Positions 31,334 through 40,920 of a DNA stretch of 64,000 nt are shown piece after piece. The first letter of the stretch is position 1. Each line of letters starts with the position of its first letter. This DNA is from Streptomyces sp. cf386 (GTDB taxonomy: Bacteria; Actinomycetota; Actinomycetes; Streptomycetales; Streptomycetaceae). The stretch is from assembly GCF_900103585.1 (NCBI RefSeq), contig NZ_FNHV01000001.1, positions 575,326-639,325 of the forward strand, written 5' to 3'. Below the pieces are notes generated by a model that saw only the letters and a program-made list of their open reading frames with translations, did not search any database and was not told the DNA's origin. Position numbers and translations under genes: made by a program.

Positions 31334-34111
31334 CTACGGCGCCTGCTGGCGCGCCGCCTCCCGTGCCACCTCGGTCCGTGACCGCACCCCCAACTTGCCC
31401 AGGATGTGCGACACATGGGTCTGTACGGTGCGCGGTGACAGAAACAGCTCGGCGGCGATCTGCGGATTGGAGCGTCCCTCGGCCACTCGGCGCGCCACCT
31501 TCAGCTCGGTGGGCGTCAGCGCCTCCCAGCCGGTGGCCGCCTTGCGGTGCGTGCCGCGCCGGCCGCGGCGTACGCCGAGGGGGCGCAGACGGGCGTCGGC
31601 ACGGTCCACGTCCCAGTCGGCGCCGAGCGTGGTGTAGACGTCGACGGCCTGGTTGAGGTGGTCGCGGGCCGCCTCCAGGTCGCCGTGCCAGGCCTCGGCC
31701 ACGGCCAGGTCCACCAGGGTCCGGCCCAGGTACTCCGGGCGGGCCCCGGTCTCGTAGTAGGCGAGGGCTTCCCGCAGCGTGCCGGGGTCCTGTGCGAACA
31801 GGCCGCGGCAGCGCAGGGCGGCCGCCCCGAGGCCGGGGTGTCCGCTGCCCTGCGCGGCCTCGGCGGCGGCGAGATCGACGGTGCGGCGCGCGGTGTCGGT
31901 GTCGCCGGTGTCCAGGGCGAGGCGCACGATGTCGGGGAACCAGTGAAATCGCTGGTCGAGGTCCTTGGCGTACTCCGGGGCGAGGGTGGGCAGCAGTTCG
32001 GCCAGCGCGGCCGCCGGGTCGCCGCGGCGTTCGGCCCGCAGGGCACGGGCGAGGACCACGTAGGTGGAGTGGTTGCGCAGGATGCCGGCCGCGATGTGCA
32101 GGCCGTCGAGGGCGGACAGATGACGTTCGGCGTCGTCGTGCCGGTCGCGGTGGCCGAGGATGAGGGCGGCCAGACCGTGGCGCTGCACAGGTGTGCTGGG
32201 GTCGGGCGCGAGGTCGCCGATCAGGTCGAGGACGGCGAGTGCGTCGTCCCATCGCCCGGCCCAGTAGTGCAGGGACGCGGCCGCGCCGGCGGCGACGGCG
32301 ATACGGCGCGCGTTGCCGGTGGCCCGGGCCAGCTCCAGGGCCTCGGTGATGCTGGCGCGGGCCGGCTCGATGCGGTCCAGCTTGCCCAGGACCACAGCCT
32401 TGTTGGCGATGAGCCGGAAGCGCAGGTCCCGTTCCTGCGGCAGGGCCTCCAGGGCGGCGAGGCCTCGGTCGATGTGGTCGAGGGCCTCCTCGTGGCTGTG
32501 TCTGCGGATCGCGAGGAGGTGGGCGACATGCCGGGTGTATGCCCTGGTCAGGGGGTCGTCATGGCCTGCGGCGTCCAGGGCGCGTACGACCCCGGCGGCC
32601 TGCGCGTGGTCCCCGGCGCACCACAGGGCGAGGGCGTACACCCCGTCGAGTCGGGGCGGCCAGGGCGCGGGCAGACCGGCGTGGGCGCGGGCTCGCTGCG
32701 CGGTTTCGACGGCCTCGGTGAACTCGGTCCTGGTGAGCAGCGCCTCGATCAGCATCAGCAGCAGGGACGCCTTGCGTTCCAGGTCGGTGGCCACGTCGCT
32801 GAGGCGGCGCACCAGGCCGACCGATTCGGGGCGGCGCAGCAGATACGCGGCCGCGCCGAGCTTCTCCTCGAGGATCTGTCGGCGCCGGTCGTCGGGGCCG
32901 GTGCGCTCGACGGCGCGCTGGATCAGTTCGAAGGCCTGGGCGGGTGCGCGTTCCAGGAGCGGTTCGCCGTGGCGGGCCAGCCAGTCGAGCGTCCAGTCGT
33001 CCAGTTCGTCGTGCAGGTCGTGGAGTTGGTCCAGGACCCGCTCGGCGGGTGCGCCCGTCCGGTCCAGTGCTTCGGCCGCCTGTCTGTGCAGGGTGCGACG
33101 CAGCGAGAGGGGCAGGCTCGCGGTGAGGGCCTCGCGCACGAGGGGGTGGCGCAGGCGCAGGCGTTCGCCGGACTCCTCGATCAGGCGGTACGCCAGGGCC
33201 TCGTCCAGCACGGCGAGCAGTTGGCCGGCGGAGTGCCCGGCGAGGGCGGCGAGTTCGGCGGCGGCGAAGTCCTCGCCGAGCAGGGCCGCGAGGCGCAGGG
33301 CGTCGAAGGTCTCGGGGCGCAGGAACCGCAGCCGCCGGGTCACGCGCGCCGCGACCTCGGCCTCTCCTCCGAGTAACTCGGTGAGCAGCGCCGGATTCCC
33401 GGCGGCGTCCGGAAGGCGGGCGGCGAGCTCGGGCGGCAGCGGCTTGCCGTGCACGTCGGCGAGCAACTGCCGTGCGGTGTCCGGCTCCAGGCCATTCAGG
33501 CGTACGACATGGTCCGCGTCCGGCAGTCCCCGCGGATCGCCGGCCGTGGTGATGAGCAGGAGCTGCGACGTGCGGGCGAGCGTCCCGAGCCGCCGCCACA
33601 CGGCGAGGCTCGCCGCGTCCGCCCGGTGCGCGTCGTCGAGGGCGAGGACCAGCGGGGCGTCCGCGCTGTGGCGTACGCACATCTCCCGAAGGTCCTGCGC
33701 GACGGCGGCGACCAGTTCCGCCGCCGGGCCGCCGGTCCTCAACCGGTCGACGATGTCCGCACGTCGGTCGGTGAGGGCCGAGACGCTCACACAGTCGAGC
33801 AGGGCCTCCAGCGGCTGTCCGTCCCCCACCCCCGAGCCGGCCCACACCCGGCAGCCCGCTTCGCGTGCCCTGTCGAGGGCCCAGTCGAGCAGCCAGGTCT
33901 TGCCGCCGCCGGGCTCACCCTCGATGCGTACGCTGCCCCCGCGCCCGGCGGTAACACCGCGGACCATCTCCCGCAGCCGAGCCCGCTCCGGTCCACGCAC
34001 AGCGCCATCCGCACCACGGCCCACGCCCCACCGCCCCCACCTCGGCCCACGAGTTCCGCGCCCGCTGCCAGGCGTCGGCTGCCCGATCGGCAATGGCCAC
34101 CATGGTGCCAT
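31334..34111 (-). CDS. LAL-type (large ATP-binding) LuxR-family regulator
   Basis: Up to 925 residues. GEPGGGKTWLLD near residue 65 is the Walker A motif of the AAA/NACHT-like ATPase domain, and LVLALDDAH is the matching Walker B. A long TPR-like middle part follows. The last 65 residues are a LuxR/GerE helix-turn-helix (LTPTELKVARRVAEGRSNPQ, with TVQTHVSHILGKLGV). LAL proteins activate transcription after binding a ligand and ATP. The start is uncertain: ATG at 34111 lacks a strong ribosome site, and GTGs at 34024 or 34000 would trim a low-quality N-terminus. It lies between eccC and mycP, an unusual place, and may control the island. Confidence 0.88.
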   Translation of the reverse strand: MAPWWPLPIGQPTPGSGRGTRGPRWGRWGVGRGADGAVRGPERARLREMVRGVTAGRGGSVRIEGEPGGGKTWLLDWALDRAREAGCRVWAGSGVGDGQPLEALLDCVSVSALTDRRADIVDRLRTGGPAAELVAAVAQDLREMCVRHSADAPLVLALDDAHRADAASLAVWRRLGTLARTSQLLLITTAGDPRGLPDADHVVRLNGLEPDTARQLLADVHGKPLPPELAARLPDAAGNPALLTELLGGEAEVAARVTRRLRFLRPETFDALRLAALLGEDFAAAELAALAGHSAGQLLAVLDEALAYRLIEESGERLRLRHPLVREALTASLPLSLRRTLHRQAAEALDRTGAPAERVLDQLHDLHDELDDWTLDWLARHGEPLLERAPAQAFELIQRAVERTGPDDRRRQILEEKLGAAAYLLRRPESVGLVRRLSDVATDLERKASLLLMLIEALLTRTEFTEAVETAQRARAHAGLPAPWPPRLDGVYALALWCAGDHAQAAGVVRALDAAGHDDPLTRAYTRHVAHLLAIRRHSHEEALDHIDRGLAALEALPQERDLRFRLIANKAVVLGKLDRIEPARASITEALELARATGNARRIAVAAGAAASLHYWAGRWDDALAVLDLIGDLAPDPSTPVQRHGLAALILGHRDRHDDAERHLSALDGLHIAAGILRNHSTYVVLARALRAERRGDPAAALAELLPTLAPEYAKDLDQRFHWFPDIVRLALDTGDTDTARRTVDLAAAEAAQGSGHPGLGAAALRCRGLFAQDPGTLREALAYYETGARPEYLGRTLVDLAVAEAWHGDLEAARDHLNQAVDVYTTLGADWDVDRADARLRPLGVRRGRRGTHRKAATGWEALTPTELKVARRVAEGRSNPQIAAELFLSPRTVQTHVSHILGKLGVRSRTEVAREAARQQAP

Positions 34112-34175
34112 CGGCGGGGGTCGAGCGGCAGGTCACGTGATCCTCGGATCTCCCCGGCCGGCGCGACGGATCTCC

Positions 34176-35402
34176 TCAGACGGACCGCCGTCGTCCGAGC
34201 CGCGCCGCAAGCACCCCCGCCCCCGCGAGGACCACGATGCCGCAGCCGCCCAGGACGACCGGCAGCACACCCGCCGGGACCCCCGGGACAGCCGCGGCGG
34301 CGTCCGGTCCCGGCGTGGCGGAGGGGACCGCCGGCCTCTCCCCCGCAGAGGCGCTGCCCTCCCGCCCCGATTTCTCGTCCGCGGCGTCCCCGCCCCGCTC
34401 CCCGGGCACCACCACTGTCACCGCGTTGAACGGATTGACCACGCCCCAGCCCACCTTGGGGTCGGGCACCCGGCTCGCGGGCCGGTCGGCGGTGGCCTCC
34501 AGACGGTGCTTGACCTGGGCCGCGGTGAGTTCGGGATGGCGGGCCCGGACGAGTGCCGCGGTGGCGGCGACGTACGGAGCGGCGAAGCTGGTGCCCGCGT
34601 CGAGCCGGTAGCCGGGGCCCTTCACACCGAGGCTGAGGATGTCCACGCCGGGCGCGGCGAGGTCGACGAAGTCGCCGGCGACGGAGAAGATGGCGGCCTG
34701 GTCCTCGCGGTCGGTGGCGGCGACGGCCAGGACCTCGTCGTAGACGGCGGGGTAGGTGATCCCGGCGCCGGGCTGCTGCGGGGTGCCCGGGTCGGCGTTG
34801 CCCGCGGATGCGACGATCAGCACGTCCTTCGCGGCGGCGTACTCGACGGCGGCGCGCAACGGATCGCTGGGGGCCGGGGCGTTGGCGGACACGTTGATGA
34901 CGGTGGCGCCGCCGTCGACGGCCGCGCGGATGGCCCTGGCCATGCCGGCCGCGGTGCCGTCGCGTCCGTCGCTGGTCTGCACGATCGGCAGGATCTTCGC
35001 CGCGGGCGCGAGCCCGGTGAACTTCAGGCCGGTTGCGGGCCGCGCGGCGATGATCCCGGCGACGAAGGTGCCGTGCCCCACGCAGTCCGTGTCACCGCGC
35101 CCGGTTCCGCCGAGCACATCGCTGCCGCGCAGCACGGCGCCTTGGAGCTGCGGTACGGAACCGTCCACTCCGGTGTCGACGACGGCGACGGTCTGTCCGG
35201 CGCCCTGGGTCAGGTCCCACACCCGCTGGGCGTCGAGGCGGGCCTGCGACCAGGGCATGTCGGGCACGGTGTCGACGGACTTCTCGCGGCACTGTCCGGT
35301 GGGCGGCAGGGTCGAGGCGCCGGCGGGCGGGGCGGACAGCTGGGCCGCGGCGGCCAGGGCGAGCGCGCCGAGGAACGTACGGATGCGCATGCGGTCAGCC
35401 AC
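34176..35402 (-). CDS. mycP: mycosin, subtilisin-like serine protease of the T7SS
   Basis: A 408-residue secreted/membrane-anchored subtilase. The catalytic triad is visible: D76 in VVDTGVDG, H110 in GHGTFVAG and S272 in GTSFAAP. A signal peptide ends near PPAGAS, and a C-terminal transmembrane helix (VLPVVLGGCGIVVLAGAG) is followed by RLGRRR. Mycosins cap the periplasmic side of ESX complexes and can cleave substrates. I chose the GTG at 35402 because GGAGG lies 6 bases upstream. It overlaps the end of eccE by 8 bases; an ATG at 35390 is the alternative. The eccE-mycP pair is clearly co-translated. Confidence 0.92.
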   Translation of the reverse strand: MADRMRIRTFLGALALAAAAQLSAPPAGASTLPPTGQCREKSVDTVPDMPWSQARLDAQRVWDLTQGAGQTVAVVDTGVDGSVPQLQGAVLRGSDVLGGTGRGDTDCVGHGTFVAGIIAARPATGLKFTGLAPAAKILPIVQTSDGRDGTAAGMARAIRAAVDGGATVINVSANAPAPSDPLRAAVEYAAAKDVLIVASAGNADPGTPQQPGAGITYPAVYDEVLAVAATDREDQAAIFSVAGDFVDLAAPGVDILSLGVKGPGYRLDAGTSFAAPYVAATAALVRARHPELTAAQVKHRLEATADRPASRVPDPKVGWGVVNPFNAVTVVVPGERGGDAADEKSGREGSASAGERPAVPSATPGPDAAAAVPGVPAGVLPVVLGGCGIVVLAGAGVLAARLGRRRSV

Positions 35403-37302
35403 CGTGGGCCTCCATCGCACCGCGGAACTCCCGCTCGGTATCGGTGGGTTCGATACGCAGCAGCTCCGCCCGGCCGGGCAGCACGAGCGCCGTGGCGGAG
35501 CCGGGGAGCATCGGCAGCAGCCGCAGCGCGCTGTCGGGGAGTTCGTACGCGGTGGCCAGCTGGCGGGCGGTCGTCGCCGAGACCCGGGGTACCAGGACGG
35601 CGTCGTGGCGGCGCAGTTCCTCGGTGGAGCCGGTGGGCGCCGCGGAGTGCAGTGTGATGCCGAGCTGCCAGGGGGCGAGGTCCGAGCGCGGGGTGCCCGG
35701 GGTGGTGCCCGTGTGCTCGTCGATGACGGCGACGGGATACTGCGGGCTGCCGCCGGGCGGGGCGAGGCCGCCGGGGAGCCGGATGACCAGATGCCGGTCG
35801 TCGGTGCCCGCGGCGCGCATCACGGCGGCCCAGTGCGCGGGGCGCGGTGAGCGGACGTGCACGGTGAACCCGGCCGCGAGGAGCCGCAGCACGAGCAGGT
35901 GGCTCTCGGCGGGGCGCAGGAACACGCCGAGCCGTACGGGTTCGGCCCTGACCAGGCGGAGCACGGCCTGGCTTCCGTCGGCGTACCGGCCGAGGGTGAC
36001 GCCGTCGCGGTGCAGGGCGAGGCCGAACCGGCGGGCGTCCGGGTGGGGTTGGAGGCTCAGTCCGTCGTGCCGGCCGAGCGGGAGCGTGGCGGCGACGGCA
36101 CGTCCCTGGTCGCCGTCGAGACGGACCAGCCGGATGCCGCGCGCGGCGGCCGCCTCCACCAGAGCGGTGTCGGGGGCGGCGCCGACGGTGCGCAGCAGTG
36201 CGAAGAAGCCGGTCTCGTGGACGGTCGGGGCGGTGCACGTGACCGACAGGGCGCAGGACCGGGCGGGCACGGTGGCGAGGAGTTCCTGCAGGGTGCGCAG
36301 GCTGGTGTCGGGGGTCTTGAGGTGGCGGATCCAGTACGAGGCGTGCACGGTGCCCGCGCCGTGCCAGGCGGTCCACTCCTCGGCGCCGGTGCCATGCGGC
36401 GTGTCGGGGGCGAGTCCGGCGGACGCGGCCAGGACGTCGGTGATCTCGGCCTCGTCGAGGACGCGGGCCGACCAGCCTTCCTGGCCGAGGAGTTCGACGG
36501 CTCGGTGGGCGCCGCGGCGCAGGGCGCGCCGGATGCCTGCCTCGCCGCCGCCGCGGGTGGCGACGGCCTCGGGGCAGGTGGCCTCCTCGAAGCGGACGGC
36601 GACGACGGCGGTGTGCAGCAGTGGTACGCGGTCCGGGTTGAGCTCCGCGTGCACGCGCGCAGCGAGCGAGCGGGCCGGGTCGGTGCCGTCGGGGGCGGCA
36701 TGGTGCTGGACGAGCAGTTGCACGGACTCGAACGCGATGTCCTCCACATGCAGCAGCTCGGCCAGCCGGGCCACCGGCAGTTCGGCTCCCCCGGCTCCCC
36801 CAACTCCCTCGGTGCCCTCGGGTTCGAGCCCCTCGGTGAGTGAGGGGCCGCGTTCGACGGCGACCAGGGCGATCCAGGCGCGTCCGTCGTGCACGACGCC
36901 GAGCCGAGTGCGGCTGCGCCCGCCGGCCCGGGTCACGGCCAGCTCGGGGAGCAGCCCGCGCAGTGCGGCGAGCGGGCCGTCGGTGTCGGCGGCCGCCTTG
37001 CCCCTCGTCTGGAAGCGCACCGCGGTCAGCAGCCACTCGTACAGCCAACGCCGCTTCCAGCGCACCGCGGTGGCGACGAGCAGGAGCAGCGCGGCGGGAA
37101 GCGCGAAGAGCCTGCCGGGGCTGGTGGTGAAGGCGCCGACCGCCAGCAGGACGAGGACGAGCTGCCAGGCGACCAGCTGCCCGAGGCGCACCCCGAGTAC
37201 GGGCCGGTTGGCCCGCTGCCGTACCCGGGTGTTCCGCCGCCCCGGTACGGCCGCCGGTTCCCCGGCTTCCCGTGTGGGGCCTTCCTGCGCCACCGCTGTC
37301 AT
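35395..37302 (-). CDS. eccE: type VII secretion protein EccE
   Basis: A 635-residue protein with two adjacent transmembrane helices near residues 40-80 (VAWQLVLVLLAVGAF and LFALPAALLLLVATAV), then a large soluble domain. This is the EccE architecture. EccE sits at the edge of the ESX membrane complex and is the least conserved core component, so the assignment rests on layout, size and position next to mycP. Its 3' end overlaps mycP by 8 bases. With eccB, eccC, eccD and mycP, all core parts are present here. No eccA homologue was seen in the window. Confidence 0.85.
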   Translation of the reverse strand: MTAVAQEGPTREAGEPAAVPGRRNTRVRQRANRPVLGVRLGQLVAWQLVLVLLAVGAFTTSPGRLFALPAALLLLVATAVRWKRRWLYEWLLTAVRFQTRGKAAADTDGPLAALRGLLPELAVTRAGGRSRTRLGVVHDGRAWIALVAVERGPSLTEGLEPEGTEGVGGAGGAELPVARLAELLHVEDIAFESVQLLVQHHAAPDGTDPARSLAARVHAELNPDRVPLLHTAVVAVRFEEATCPEAVATRGGGEAGIRRALRRGAHRAVELLGQEGWSARVLDEAEITDVLAASAGLAPDTPHGTGAEEWTAWHGAGTVHASYWIRHLKTPDTSLRTLQELLATVPARSCALSVTCTAPTVHETGFFALLRTVGAAPDTALVEAAAARGIRLVRLDGDQGRAVAATLPLGRHDGLSLQPHPDARRFGLALHRDGVTLGRYADGSQAVLRLVRAEPVRLGVFLRPAESHLLVLRLLAAGFTVHVRSPRPAHWAAVMRAAGTDDRHLVIRLPGGLAPPGGSPQYPVAVIDEHTGTTPGTPRSDLAPWQLGITLHSAAPTGSTEELRRHDAVLVPRVSATTARQLATAYELPDSALRLLPMLPGSATALVLPGRAELLRIEPTDTEREFRGAMEAHGG

Positions 37303-37399
37303 GTCGTGTCCCGTCCCTTCCGGCCGGCCCCGCTGCGGGGCGATCAGCTCTGTCCGGAGGCACGGTCGACGGGGGCTCGCGGCTCAACGCATCCCGGTG

Positions 37400-37666
37400 T
37401 CAGGCGGCTTTCGGGGGAATCGGTCGGCGCTCGGCCCTCCGTGCCCGCGCGGGCACGCCGAGCCGGCGCACCGCCCGGGTGGCCCGGGCGTGCAGTTCGG
37501 CCAGGGGCATGCCGAGCTCCTCCGCGGCCTGCGCGGGCGGGCGGCGCAGCAGGTACAGCTCCCGCACGACGGCCCGGTCGAGCGGGGCGAGCGCGGTCAA
37601 CGCCGCGTGCAGTCCGGCGCGTTGGGCGTGCGTGGGCCGGTCGATGAGTGCGGTCGTGTTGTCCAT
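37400..37666 (-). CDS. orphan sigma-70 region 4-like small protein
   Basis: An 88-residue protein whose middle (ALTALAPLDRAVVRELYLLR, then AAEELGMPLAELHARATRAV) has the spacing of sigma-70 region 4 with its helix-turn-helix. Region 2 is absent, so it cannot recognise a -10 element or melt DNA by itself. It could be a remnant, an anti-sigma-like decoy or a transcription partner that works with another sigma subunit. It lies 97 bases upstream of eccE on the same strand and might be the first gene of the eccE-mycP unit. The start at 37666 is an ATG with GGGGGAG close upstream. Confidence 0.7.
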   Translation of the reverse strand: MDNTTALIDRPTHAQRAGLHAALTALAPLDRAVVRELYLLRRPPAQAAEELGMPLAELHARATRAVRRLGVPARARRAERRPIPPKAA

Positions 37667-37766
37667 GGCGTCTCCCCCGCTCTGCGGCGACTGGTCTGTC
37701 GCGTGGTGACCAGGGGTACGGGCGTGGTTCGCGTACGACTCAAATGCACCGGAACCGGATGCGCCC

Positions 37767-37833
37767 GGTGCGCCGAACGGCTGCCCCGCCGCGTCGAGCG
37801 GTCGCCGCGGCGGGACGAGCGGTTCGGCGCACC
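37767..37833. terminator. nested inverted repeat, likely terminator
   Basis: An outer stem of GGTGCGCCGAAC with GTTCGGCGCACC encloses an inner stem of CCCGCCGCG with CGCGGCGGG. It lies between the end of the sensor kinase gene (37910) and the orphan sigma-like gene (37666), both on the minus strand. It probably ends the symporter/two-component transcript. Confidence 0.65.
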
Positions 37834-37909
37834 GGTCGCCCGGACCGGTCGGTGGCCGCGGGATCCCCGGCCCAGGCTCCTGGCCGGGTCTGCCCCAGGG
37901 TCGGGCTGC

Positions 37910-39097
37910 TCAATCGCTGCGCACCCCCGGCTGATACTTCGGCAGCCGCACCGTGATCTTCATCCCGGCGCCCTCCGCCGTCTCGATCACCAGGCCGTGG
38001 TCATCGCCGTACACCTGCCGCAGCCGGTCGTCGACGTTGCTCAGGCCGATGCCGCCCGACGGGCTGCCCTCGCCCGCGAGGATGGCGCGGAGCCGGGACG
38101 GGTTCATGCCGGTGCCGTTGTCCTCGATGACGACGACGGCCTCGGCGCCCGCGTCCCGCGCGGTGATGTCGATGCGGCTGCGGTCGACCCGGCCCTCCAG
38201 GCCGTGCTTGACGGCGTTCTCCACGAGGGGCTGCAGGCACAGGAACGGCAGGGCGACGGGCAGGACTTCGGGGGCGATCTGCAGGGTGACCGAGAGGCGC
38301 TCGCCGAAGCGGGCGCGGACCAGGGCCAGATACTGGTCGATGGCGTGGAGTTCGTCGGCGAGGGTGGTGAAGTCGCCGTGCCTGCGGAACGAGTAGCGGG
38401 TGAAGTCGGCGAATTCCAGGAGGAGTTCGCGGGCCCGGTTGGGGTCGGTGCGCACGAACGACGCGATCACGGCAAGGGAGTTGAAGATGAAGTGCGGGGA
38501 GATCTGGGCCCGCAGCGCCTTGATCTCCGCCTCGATGAGCCGGGTGCGGGAGCGGTCGAACTCGGCGAGTTCCAGCTGCACCGACACCCAGCGGGCCACC
38601 TCGCCCGCGGCCCGGACGAGCACGGCGGACTCGCGCGGCGCACCGGCCACCAGGGAGCCCAGGACCCGCCCGTCGACGGTCAGCGGCGCGATCACCGCCC
38701 AGCGCAGCGGACAGTGCACGTCGCCGCAGTCGAGCGGCACGGCCTCGCCACGGCCGGTGCGCACCACCTGTGCGAGCTGCGCCACGAGCTGATCTCGATG
38801 GTGCTCACCGGCGCCGTCCCAGGTCAGCACCGTGTCCTGGTCGGTGAGGCACAGCCCGTCCGTGCCGAGCAGCGAGCGCAGCCCGCGGACCGCCTTGCGC
38901 GCCGCCTCCTCGGTGAGCCCGGCGCGCAGGGGCGGCGCCGCGAGGGAGGCGGTGTGCAGGGTCTCGAAGGTGGCCCGCTCCACGGGACTGCCCAGTTCGG
39001 GCCGGCCGCCGACGCGTGCGGTGCGCCGGCCGAGCCAGAAACCGAGGACGAGCAGCGGAAGGACGGCGGCGCCGGCGCCGGCCAGGAAGGTGGTCAA
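37910..39097 (-). CDS. LytS-type sensor histidine kinase
   Basis: A 395-residue protein: one N-terminal membrane helix (VLPLLVLGFWLGRR), a GAF-like sensing region with cysteines (LDCGDVHCPLRW), a His-kinase core with the phosphoaccepting His in ISPHFIFNSLAVIASF, N-box LVENAVKHG and G-box GIGLSNVDDRL. The start is a TTG at 39097 whose bases overlap the TGA stop of the symporter gene, with AGAGG upstream, so translation is coupled. LytS-type kinases signal to LytTR regulators, and one is encoded at 41283 in the same run. The pair probably senses the symporter substrate or its flux. Confidence 0.9.
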   Translation of the reverse strand: MTTFLAGAGAAVLPLLVLGFWLGRRTARVGGRPELGSPVERATFETLHTASLAAPPLRAGLTEEAARKAVRGLRSLLGTDGLCLTDQDTVLTWDGAGEHHRDQLVAQLAQVVRTGRGEAVPLDCGDVHCPLRWAVIAPLTVDGRVLGSLVAGAPRESAVLVRAAGEVARWVSVQLELAEFDRSRTRLIEAEIKALRAQISPHFIFNSLAVIASFVRTDPNRARELLLEFADFTRYSFRRHGDFTTLADELHAIDQYLALVRARFGERLSVTLQIAPEVLPVALPFLCLQPLVENAVKHGLEGRVDRSRIDITARDAGAEAVVVIEDNGTGMNPSRLRAILAGEGSPSGGIGLSNVDDRLRQVYGDDHGLVIETAEGAGMKITVRLPKYQPGVRSD

Positions 39098-40905
39098 CGC
39101 CGCACCTCTTTGCGGGCGGCGGGGGCGGCCGGGGCAGCGGAGGCGGCCGGGTGGACGGCACGGCGGGCGAGTTGCTCGGGCAGATGGAACCGGGCCAGGG
39201 TGGCCGCGGTCCCTGCGGGAATCCGCCGTGGCGTGGCCAGCGACACCACGATCATCGACAGGAAGCCGAGCGGCACGGACCACACCGCGGGCCAGGCGAG
39301 CAGCGCGTGCAGCACCCCGGACTCGGGCTGCCCCGCCATGGTCACCGCGACGGCGACGAGCGCCGAGCCGCCCCCGAGGAGCATCCCCACGACCGCGCCC
39401 GGCGGGGTGAGCCGCCGCCACCAGATCCCGAGGATCAGCAGCGGGCAGAACGACGACGCCGACACCGCGAACGCGAGGCCCACCGCGTCGGCCACCGGCA
39501 CCCCGGCGACCACCACGCTTGCCGCGAGCGGCACCGCCATCGCGAGCAGCGCGGCAAGCCGGAAGAGAGACACCCCGCCCCGCCGCGAAGGCAGCATGTC
39601 CTGCGTGAGCACCCCTGCCACGGCCACGGCGAGCCCCGACGCCGTGGACAGGAACGCGGCGAACGCCCCGCCCGCGAGCAGCGCACCCAGGAGGTCCCCG
39701 CCGAGCCCGCCGATGATCCGCTCGGGCAGCAGCAGCACGGCTGCGTCGGCGTCCCCGGTGAGGGTGAGTTCGGGGGCGTAGATCCGCCCGAGCGCACCGT
39801 AGACGGGCGGCAGCAGATAGAACGCGCCGATCAGAGCGAGCACGACGACGGTGGTGCGGCGCGCGGCCCGCCCGTTGGGGCTGGTGTAGAAGCGGACGAC
39901 GACGTGCGGCAGACCCATGGTGCCGAGGAAGGTGGCGAGGATCAGCCCGTACGTCGCGTACAGCGGGTACTCCTCACGGCTGCCGGCCAGCGGCGTGGAC
40001 ATGCCCCGGCCTGCCCCGGGGTCGGTCCACGGCACGCGCTCGCCCTTGGCGAAGTCCAGGCGGGTGCCGCCGCCGATGCGGTGGGTGCCCTTGGCCAGCC
40101 GGAGCTCCTCGCCCTGGTGGCGGCGACCGTCGACCAGGCCGTCCGCCTTCACGGTCAGCGGTGCGGTGAGCCGCATGTCGATGGTGTCGTCGATGCGTAC
40201 GCTGCGCTGCTCACGGAAGCGCGCCGGTTCGTCGAAGGCCACGGCGGGCGCCCCGTCGCCACGCCAGGCCAGGACCAGGAAGAAGGCGGGCACGAGCAGT
40301 GCGGTGAGCTTCAGCCAGTACTGGAAGGCCTGTACGAAGGTGATCGAGCGCATGCCGCCGGCGGCGACGACGGCGATGACCACGACGGCCACCAGGACCC
40401 CGCCGAGCCAGCCCGGCGCCCCGGTGAGGACCTCCAACGTGAGCCCCGCACCTTGCAGTTGGGGCAGCAGATACAGCCAGCCCACCCCGACCACGAAGGC
40501 CGCGGCGAAGCGCCGCACCGACCTCGACTCCAGGCGCGCCTCGGCGAAGTCGGGCAGCGTGTACGCCCCGGAACGGCGCAGTGGCGCGGCCACGAACACC
40601 AGCAGCGCGAGATATCCGGCCGTGTATCCCACCGGGTACCAGAGCATCTCTGGCCCCTGCACCAGGACGAGCCCCGCGATGCCGAGGAACGACGCGGCGG
40701 AGAGGTACTCGCCGCTGATGGCGGCCGCGTTCAGCCGTGGGCCGACCGTGCGCGAGGCGACGTAGAAGTCGGACGTCGTACGCGAGATGCGCAGGCCGAG
40801 CGAGCCGACCAGGACGGTGGCGACGACGACGAGTGCGACGGCGAGGACGGAGTAGTTCTCGTTCACTGAGTTCCCCGAGTCACCTGAGATCCCCGAACTC
40901 CCCAT
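39094..40905 (-). CDS. sodium/solute (SSS) symporter, ActP-like
   Basis: A 603-residue protein with about 13 transmembrane helices. N-terminal VASRTVGPRLNAAAISGEYL and SAASFLGIAGLVLVQGPEML match the SSS/ActP acetate-type transporter signature. A hydrophilic insertion lies around residues 215-315. These proteins move sodium ions together with monocarboxylates such as acetate or pyruvate. The DUF485-like protein encoded 16 bases upstream is the usual partner of ActP. Substrate cannot be fixed from sequence; monocarboxylates are the best guess. The TTG start of the kinase gene overlaps its stop. Confidence 0.92.
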   Translation of the reverse strand: MGSSGISGDSGNSVNENYSVLAVALVVVATVLVGSLGLRISRTTSDFYVASRTVGPRLNAAAISGEYLSAASFLGIAGLVLVQGPEMLWYPVGYTAGYLALLVFVAAPLRRSGAYTLPDFAEARLESRSVRRFAAAFVVGVGWLYLLPQLQGAGLTLEVLTGAPGWLGGVLVAVVVIAVVAAGGMRSITFVQAFQYWLKLTALLVPAFFLVLAWRGDGAPAVAFDEPARFREQRSVRIDDTIDMRLTAPLTVKADGLVDGRRHQGEELRLAKGTHRIGGGTRLDFAKGERVPWTDPGAGRGMSTPLAGSREEYPLYATYGLILATFLGTMGLPHVVVRFYTSPNGRAARRTTVVVLALIGAFYLLPPVYGALGRIYAPELTLTGDADAAVLLLPERIIGGLGGDLLGALLAGGAFAAFLSTASGLAVAVAGVLTQDMLPSRRGGVSLFRLAALLAMAVPLAASVVVAGVPVADAVGLAFAVSASSFCPLLILGIWWRRLTPPGAVVGMLLGGGSALVAVAVTMAGQPESGVLHALLAWPAVWSVPLGFLSMIVVSLATPRRIPAGTAATLARFHLPEQLARRAVHPAASAAPAAPAARKEVRR

Positions 40906-40920
40906 GGATGACGGTGCATG

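Noticed and set aside
35444..39781. Plus-strand open frame of 1445 codons opposite eccE and the kinase
   Set aside because: Arg/Ser-rich shadow of real genes on the other strand.
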